A stretch of DNA of 64,000 nucleotides from Streptococcus suis (lineage in GTDB: Bacteria > Bacillota > Bacilli > Lactobacillales > Streptococcaceae): NCBI RefSeq assembly GCF_016775005.1, contig NZ_JAEUXI010000001.1, positions 1 through 64,000 of the forward strand. Direction: 5' to 3'. This document shows positions 58,722 to 64,000 of this stretch, one piece after another. The number at the start of each line of letters is the position of its first letter. Position 1 is the first letter of the stretch. The notes beneath the pieces are model-generated. The model worked only from the letters and a program-made list of their open reading frames with translations, was not told the DNA's origin and ran no database searches. The position numbers and the translations under genes are program-made.

Positions 58722-59922
58722 ATCTTTTCATTTCATATACAATCAATTTATCAGGTTTATTTTGCTTATAGACTGAGAACATCAATGCAAGGTAAATAAT
58801 AAATGTATAATCTTCAAAAACGCTTCCTGTCAAAAGGTATTTCAAGAAAAAGGTAGAGCTTAAAAAAACAACAACCTTTTTATTTGAGATTGAGGATCCC
58901 TTAAAGGTTATGATAATAAAATACATTAACAAAATAAGCAAGAGAATCCCAAACAACCAACCAAAGGAAAGTACTATTTCCAAAAATAAATTGTGAACAT
59001 AGACATTGCCAGGCATCAGCGTACGATCGAAGAAAACTCCATTGATTTTTAAACCCATCTCCTCAAAAATATATTGCACAGCAATATCAATCATGCTATC
59101 ACGGCCAGTACTTTGCACCAAAACACCTGTTTCAATACGATTCAAAATATAACTTTGAGCAATATTTAAACTTGAGAGTATTTGATAGAGAACAAAGAAA
59201 AAGCCAACTGTCCCCAAAAAAATCATTAAGCCAGATTGAATTGATCGAATAGAAAGCCGAATCTGTACTTGATTCTCGATCCTATGCAAGATAGCGTAGG
59301 CAATTAAACTGATGAATAACCAAATCAACGGCCCACGAGCACCATAGATTACACCTTCCAGTACCAAAATTCCGAATATTGCTAATCGAACAAGGTTTGG
59401 TTTTTGAATCATTCGAAATGAAAATAAAATCCAAATCGGCAAGAGATTATAGGAATAGACCATATAACCTGTCTGATCTTTTAATATAAATTTCACCAGA
59501 AAAGAGGCGATAATCAGAAAGCCGTTGAAATATTCAACGATACTATTTGTGAATAGTTGAGAAATATCCTGTATTCTAGATAGTATTAGCACCGAATAGG
59601 GAAGATAGAACAGATAAATCATAACCATATCCACATCCAAATAACGGTATTTCATTTCAGTTGGACTAGTTAAATAAAAAATATAATAGACCAAATAGAT
59701 GAAAAACATACTGGAAAGTCGCTTCAAGGATATGGGAAAGCGGATAAGAATGAAAAAGAAAACAAGATAAACGATTCCATAGCAGACAAAAATGGTTTTT
59801 GATGCAAAAAAATCAAAACCAGTTGTTCTCAAAACAGCAGAAAGCAAGACATTAAACGGGTAGATAATAAGACTGAGATAAAAGAAAAATAGATCCCACT
59901 GCTTGCTGTCTCTTTCTTTCAT
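58720..59922 (-). CDS. Polysaccharide polymerase (Wzy-like)
   Basis: 400 residues, about 11 membrane helices, with the large loop near 250-330 containing SILNRIETGVLVQSTGRDSM-type polar sequence and YVHNLFLEIVLSFGWLFG, a pattern common in Wzy and O-antigen polymerases. It starts 10 bases after the fused Wzd-Wze gene. Assigned by topology and context; sequence similarity in this family is weak. Confidence 0.75.
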   Translation of the reverse strand: MKERDSKQWDLFFFYLSLIIYPFNVLLSAVLRTTGFDFFASKTIFVCYGIVYLVFFFILIRFPISLKRLSSMFFIYLVYYIFYLTSPTEMKYRYLDVDMVMIYLFYLPYSVLILSRIQDISQLFTNSIVEYFNGFLIIASFLVKFILKDQTGYMVYSYNLLPIWILFSFRMIQKPNLVRLAIFGILVLEGVIYGARGPLIWLFISLIAYAILHRIENQVQIRLSIRSIQSGLMIFLGTVGFFFVLYQILSSLNIAQSYILNRIETGVLVQSTGRDSMIDIAVQYIFEEMGLKINGVFFDRTLMPGNVYVHNLFLEIVLSFGWLFGILLLILLMYFIIITFKGSSISNKKVVVFLSSTFFLKYLLTGSVFEDYTFIIYLALMFSVYKQNKPDKLIVYEMKR

Positions 59923-59932
59923 AAGTCCTCCC

Positions 59933-61303
59933 CTAGTTCACTTTATAAAACAACTGCTGGAGGGCACCTTCTCTTTCACGGACAGTACCATCAAAGACAT
60001 AGCCTAGTACTTCAATTTGATAACTTTCCAGAAAACGATTCGCTTCAATTAAGTCATCAATCCGTGTTCCATCTTGTTTGACAAGCATGACAAGGTTTCG
60101 AATTTTTGTAGCCAAAATCTGAGCATCTGGTACACCATTTAGAGCTGCAGAATCAAAGAGAATCACATCAAAATGCTTCTCTAAATCCGCCAACAAGGTT
60201 GGTAACTTCTCAGAAGTCAAAATCTGAGAAACTGCTGCAAACTTTGGCCCACTTGGTAAAACAAACAAAGAAGATCCTTGAATAGCTTGGATCCCGAGTT
60301 CCCCTCCATTTTGCAAGTAACTAAATAAACCTACCTTATTTGACAGTTTGTAAATCCGATCGAGTGATGGATTTCGAAGATTGGCATCTACTAACAACAC
60401 TTTTTTCCCATTATTTGCAAGACTATTTGCCAGATACATTGCAAGAGTTGTCTTGCCTGTCCCACTTTCAGCCGAACTAATCAAAAAGGTCTTTACAGCA
60501 TTCTTATCTAGTTGCGTCTGTAACTTGGTTTTTATCCCTTCAATATTGTCCAATGAAATAGATTTTTGAGTTGATTTTTTATTGAATAAGCCTGATTTTG
60601 GATGTTCCTTTGTTGCACTCCTTACCTCCATTTGAAGAGGTGAAAGACTTACATTTCCTAATTCCAACCAAGAAAAAGTTGATAGAATAGCCGTCCCCTT
60701 TATCGTTGGACTCAACAACTCAAGCAAAATAATAACAAAAGAACTGACCATAGTTGCCAATACTACTGCAAAAAAGATATTTCGTGAAATAATTGGCGAA
60801 ACTTGATTCGTTGAAGGCTTGGCAGCTGATATTACTTTGATTTCTAGGTTTGAAGAATAATAATCATCCAGTTTAGATTGAAAAATCGCTGACACAGTAT
60901 TTGCAATCTCGGCAGCAGTTTCTGGAGAAGTATCTGTAACTCTAATCGCAAAAGTTTGTGATTCATCCTCTGTCACAACCTTGATTTTATTTCTAAGTTC
61001 TTGATTCGAATAGGAAGTTGAAACCTCACTATTTACCAATGTCAAAATATCGTCCGAAAAGATGATACTTTCATATGTCTGAATCAACTTTGAGTTGGTC
61101 TGCAACTGGTTCAAGGTCAACTGAAGATTATCCGTTGCCTTTGGACTAACCAACAACTCAGCTGAAGAGCTATATAAGGGTTTTGCAATTGCTGTACTGT
61201 AGACGACAGCTGCCACAACAAAAACTACAATCGTCAAGACAATCCATCTCAACTTCTCTTTTACTAATTTTACTATCGCAATTAAACTAAGCTCCTTGTC
61301 CAT
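59933..61303 (-). CDS. Fused Wzd-Wze: polysaccharide co-polymerase with tyrosine-kinase-like domain
   Basis: 456 residues. Wzz-type N-terminus with membrane helices at about 20-40 and 170-195 and a periplasmic-side loop between. The CpsD/BY-kinase-like domain starts near 250. Walker A SAESGTGKTT (about 278); Walker A' VLLVDANLR, with Asn where the DxD motif normally has its second Asp; Walker B VILFDSAAL, with Ala-Ala instead of Pro-Pro. The C-terminus (LQQLFYKVN) has one Tyr and no Tyr cluster. In most Gram-positives these are two proteins. Controls chain length; kinase activity doubtful. Confidence 0.85.
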   Translation of the reverse strand: MDKELSLIAIVKLVKEKLRWIVLTIVVFVVAAVVYSTAIAKPLYSSSAELLVSPKATDNLQLTLNQLQTNSKLIQTYESIIFSDDILTLVNSEVSTSYSNQELRNKIKVVTEDESQTFAIRVTDTSPETAAEIANTVSAIFQSKLDDYYSSNLEIKVISAAKPSTNQVSPIISRNIFFAVVLATMVSSFVIILLELLSPTIKGTAILSTFSWLELGNVSLSPLQMEVRSATKEHPKSGLFNKKSTQKSISLDNIEGIKTKLQTQLDKNAVKTFLISSAESGTGKTTLAMYLANSLANNGKKVLLVDANLRNPSLDRIYKLSNKVGLFSYLQNGGELGIQAIQGSSLFVLPSGPKFAAVSQILTSEKLPTLLADLEKHFDVILFDSAALNGVPDAQILATKIRNLVMLVKQDGTRIDDLIEANRFLESYQIEVLGYVFDGTVREREGALQQLFYKVN

Positions 61304-61350
61304 CTTTATCCCCCATTTTTTGTTTTGAAACGTCTGTTCCTTAGCACCTC

Positions 61351-61359
61351 ATTATACCA
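61351..61359 (-). promoter_or_regulatory. Promoter of the wzd-wze / wzy unit
   Basis: Extended -10, TGG plus TATAAT (61351-61356) on the minus strand, about 48 bases before the start; no clear -35. Confidence 0.55.
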
Positions 61360-61433
61360 TTAAGGCTTGAAAAAATATAATAAAAGTAATTTTCGCTCCT
61401 CAATTCATTTAAAAGCTATGTTCTTTTTTCATG

Positions 61434-61442
61434 TGATATAAT
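61434..61442 (+). promoter_or_regulatory. Promoter of the glycosyltransferase at 61475
   Basis: Extended -10, TGA plus TATAAT (61437-61442), about 32 bases before the start; weak -35. Confidence 0.6.
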
Positions 61443-61474
61443 ACAAGAAAACCCGAATGAAAAGAGGAAATAAC

Positions 61475-62413
61475 ATGTCAAAAGTCTCAATCATTGTACC
61501 AGTTTACAATACCGAACCCTACTTGGAAGAATGTATCCTCTCACTTCGAAATCAGACACTTCAAGATATACAAATCATACTTGTAGATGACGCTTCAAGA
61601 GATCAATCATTAACCATAATGAACCAGCAAGCTGCAATAGACGATCGCATCCAGGTGATTGCTTTGGAAGAAAATTCTGGAGTTGGTCTAGCTAGAAATC
61701 TGGGAATACAGCAAGCTCAAGGGGATTTTCTAGCATTTGTTGATTCGGATGACTATGTCAAACCTGAAATGTTCGAAAAACTGTATCAAAAGGCGATTGA
61801 AGAATCCGCTGATATTGTCTTGTGTGATACGGATACATTTTCTTCTAATGGACAAAAAAAATCCGTTTGGTACAAACCAATCAATGGCAAACCTCAATTA
61901 AAAGACATATATCATAATACCCAACCAACTAGTCGAATTGTCTCTAAAGCACTAATTGACCAAATTCAATTTTCATTTTTACCAGGCATGGGAGAAGGAA
62001 TCTTTTTCGAATTGATGATTCAAGCAAAAAAAATTGTTACAGTTCCTGAAAAACTATATGTATACCGCTCACGAGATGGCTCACTCAGTACAACACCAAA
62101 CCCTCGAATTAATATCGAATCAAAAGAAAACAACCGTATTATGGGAGAACGAAATCCCGCATACAAGGACTACTTTACCTTTAAGGTTATCGAAGATCTC
62201 CTGCAACTGGTTGCAACAGCTGTCAAAATCAACGACCATCAAACCTACAAAAATGCCGTTCAAGAACTGAACGACCTCAACTATCGGAAGAACCCGTATC
62301 TCTCGACCTTTTATAAAGACGAATACCCCTGGCATCGCTACTATATCAAAGCCTACCTCCTTCCAGCCAACTTTTCTCTAGCCCGCCTCATCCACCGACT
62401 CACCCAAAAATAA
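61475..62413 (+). CDS. Family 2 glycosyltransferase
   Basis: 312 residues from the ATG at 61475 with GAGG 8 bases upstream. VSIIVPVYNTEPYLEECILS, VDDASRDQS, GVGLARNLGIQQAQGDFLAFVDSDDYV (DxD site). The C-terminal part (VYRSRDGSLSTTPNPR, HRYYIKAYLLPA) resembles capsule glycosyltransferases. A single-gene unit with its own promoter. Confidence 0.88.
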   Translation: MSKVSIIVPVYNTEPYLEECILSLRNQTLQDIQIILVDDASRDQSLTIMNQQAAIDDRIQVIALEENSGVGLARNLGIQQAQGDFLAFVDSDDYVKPEMFEKLYQKAIEESADIVLCDTDTFSSNGQKKSVWYKPINGKPQLKDIYHNTQPTSRIVSKALIDQIQFSFLPGMGEGIFFELMIQAKKIVTVPEKLYVYRSRDGSLSTTPNPRINIESKENNRIMGERNPAYKDYFTFKVIEDLLQLVATAVKINDHQTYKNAVQELNDLNYRKNPYLSTFYKDEYPWHRYYIKAYLLPANFSLARLIHRLTQK

Positions 62414-62432
62414 TCTATAATAAAAACAACGC

Positions 62433-62472
62433 CAGCCCCCCTCCACTTGGGAAAGACTAGCGGTGTTTTTTA
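62433..62472. terminator. Terminator between convergent glycosyltransferase and polymerase genes
   Basis: Imperfect stem AACGCCAG / CTAGCGGTGTT with TTTTTT on the plus strand and GTTGTTTTTATT on the minus strand; loop includes CCCCCC. Confidence 0.65.
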
Positions 62473-62498
62473 GGATTTATATCGACGGAATTTGATAC

Positions 62499-63737
62499 TC
62501 ATACTATGGAGATTTGTTCGACTTCAACTTGACTAATTAAGATTGGCAAAGAGAAAAAGAAAATCAAGGATATCGTATCTGCATACCCAATCGAGAATCG
62601 TGTCGTTGACTCTAGCAGTGAAATACTTCCGAATGTAAAAAGAGAAGCCAATGTAATGTATTTCTTAGTGAACGAAGAACAAAATACTGATTTAAAAATA
62701 TATGCACAGCCACCAATTAATATCATCAATCCAAAAATACCATAAGTGACAAATGTTTCAACATATAGTGAATGAAAGTAATTCAGGTCATTTCCAAAAA
62801 TTTCTTTATTCATTTCCAGTGCTTTATATCTACCAACCCCCAATAATGGATTGGTTGACAAACCGATTTCCAAACCATTCAACCATACATCAAATCGACC
62901 AGATCCATCTTCCAAACTATCCGTTCTTAGTAAGAGGGTATCTATTTTTTCTAAAATATTGGTTGAACTCATCATTTGATCCAAGAAAAATACGCTTGTT
63001 GCAAACAATACCAGGAGCCCAGCAATTACCTTTAAATTCACTTGCTTCTGAACAACAATCTTTGATACAACATAGGAAAAGTAAAAAATTAGCATTCCTG
63101 CAATTGAAGTCCGGGCAAATGTCAGAATCAAATTCAAGATGAAAAACAATTGTAGAAAATAGTGAATTTTTCTTTTATCGGTGTCAATCAGATATTGATT
63201 CGAGATGATTGCAACCAGTAAAAAAATCCCGAAGGTGTTTCGATTTGGGAAAAATGATTTAAACTGTGCACCATAACTTCCCGTTAATGCTCCAATTGCA
63301 CGCAACTGATTAAAATTGAGAAAAACATTGAGCAAACAGGCTGCAAAAGCTAATTGACACAAACGTTTAAAAAAACAAATAATGTCTTTTTCCGCTAAAT
63401 GAACTCGGTGGAGTTGGAAAATAAAAAAATATAAGTTAACTGTCACTGAAATCATTACCATCAGTTCTGAAAGAATATAGTTTCCAATGACAAACATTAG
63501 ATAGATATGAGAAAAAAGCTGTAAAAGAACTATCATCACAAACAGTTGGAAACTTGGTCTTGATAATTTTGAAGCATTATCCCCCAAACTAAACCACATT
63601 AATATGCATTGAAGCACAAAACAGATGAAATACAAACCTGTATAGATTGTTAGATTCAGATCAAAAAGCCCCAATAAAGCTGTTGGAATCAAGTTCAGTA
63701 GAATAATCATAAACATTGTGTCTGTTATTTTCCGCAT
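62499..63737 (-). CDS. Second polysaccharide polymerase (Wzy-like / O-antigen ligase fold)
   Basis: 412 residues, about 11 membrane helices. The motif GRFDVWLNGLEIGLSTNPLLGVG (about 287-309) followed by FHSLYVETFVTYGIFGL is the Wzy_C/O-antigen polymerase signature. Overlaps the upstream flippase fragment by 13 bases. Confidence 0.85.
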   Translation of the reverse strand: MRKITDTMFMIILLNLIPTALLGLFDLNLTIYTGLYFICFVLQCILMWFSLGDNASKLSRPSFQLFVMIVLLQLFSHIYLMFVIGNYILSELMVMISVTVNLYFFIFQLHRVHLAEKDIICFFKRLCQLAFAACLLNVFLNFNQLRAIGALTGSYGAQFKSFFPNRNTFGIFLLVAIISNQYLIDTDKRKIHYFLQLFFILNLILTFARTSIAGMLIFYFSYVVSKIVVQKQVNLKVIAGLLVLFATSVFFLDQMMSSTNILEKIDTLLLRTDSLEDGSGRFDVWLNGLEIGLSTNPLLGVGRYKALEMNKEIFGNDLNYFHSLYVETFVTYGIFGLMILIGGCAYIFKSVFCSSFTKKYITLASLFTFGSISLLESTTRFSIGYADTISLIFFFSLPILISQVEVEQISIV

Positions 63738-64000
63738 GCTTCACTCTCCAATACTTTTCTGAGATAAAATAGAAAACCACCGTATAAAAATGCTTTTGAA
63801 AAAAATACAGAATATGCAAAAGCGACTAAACCGTATTGGGTGCTGGTAATGATAGCAGAGACAATAAAAATAAAAAAGTATATAAAATATATCTTTGTCA
63901 ATTCTCTTGAATCAATAAATTTCATTAACAATGATTTTAAGATAGAAGTACCAACACTCACTCCCAATGCGATGGATACTGGAAGTAATAAACTAAGTGA
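63725..64000 (-). CDS. Second flippase (Wzx-like), C-terminal fragment at the window edge
   Basis: The last 91 or so residues of a membrane protein whose start lies beyond the window (frame stays open to 64000). LSLLLPVSIALGVSVGT then two membrane segments (YFIYFFIFIVSAIITST, LVAFAYSVFFSKAFLYGGFLFYLR) fit the C-terminus of a PST-type flippase. The pairing with the Wzy next door supports this. Confidence 0.6.
   Translation of the reverse strand, partial: SLSLLLPVSIALGVSVGTSILKSLLMKFIDSRELTKIYFIYFFIFIVSAIITSTQYGLVAFAYSVFFSKAFLYGGFLFYLRKVLESEACGK

Overview
The window looks like a low-GC Streptococcus chromosome, most likely Streptococcus suis or a close relative. This rests on the protein families present (streptococcal L27 with an N-terminal extension, DUF1149, DUF2969, DUF4298, a CpsY/MtaR-type LysR regulator, a YSIRK-type surface protein), on the pyrR-pyrB-carA-carB operon and on streptococcal-type small repeats. 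No database search was possible. Almost all genes from 1 to 48.6 kb lie on the minus strand.

Layout. 1-6.1 kb: the N-terminal 2038 residues of a very large surface glycoside hydrolase with four CBM32 modules, behind a strong promoter with a CcpA-like site. 6.3-9.4 kb: rplJ-rplL with an L10 leader, engB and clpX. 9.4-13.4 kb: folA, thyA, small membrane proteins and glucokinase. 13.4-18.5 kb: an ABC-F ATPase, the CCA-adding enzyme, dapB, a DegV protein and DUF1149. 18.6-22.2 kb: the fruR-fruK-fruA operon with a cre site. 22.3-24.6 kb: hisC-like aminotransferase, trmD and rimM. 24.6-28.4 kb: a MITE-like repeat and a heterodimeric ABC exporter, which lie between rimM-trmD and khpA-rpsP. 29.1-30.8 kb: an operon for an RsmJ-like methyltransferase, pcp and DUF4298, probably with a leaderless mRNA. 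30.9-37.5 kb: the PyrR-controlled pyrR-pyrB-carA-carB operon. 37.5-44.3 kb: lspA-rluD, a LysR regulator, an unfamiliar protein with a CorA-like membrane end, and rplU-rpmA without prp between them. 44.4-48.6 kb: brnQ and a nifS/thiI thiouridylation pair with an unknown gene between. 48.7-53.0 kb: small surface or membrane proteins, a threonine aldolase, rpsA, tRNA-Arg/Gln/Tyr and DUF2969.

53.1-64.0 kb (runs off the window) is a surface-polysaccharide locus and the least ordinary part. It holds a polyprenyl-phosphate sugar-1-phosphate transferase, four family-2 glycosyltransferases, two Wzx-type flippases, two Wzy-type polymerases and a fused Wzd-Wze (chain-length regulator plus tyrosine-kinase-like) protein with eroded kinase motifs. 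The genes sit in several alternating transcription units rather than one wzg-wzd-wze-led operon. This is the best candidate for an undescribed system.

Regulation visible in the sequence includes two CcpA cre-like sites, two PyrR RNA loops (one with a transcription attenuator, one directly upstream of carA with no terminator), L10 and L21 leaders, and several promoters packed into or against the previous gene's terminator.
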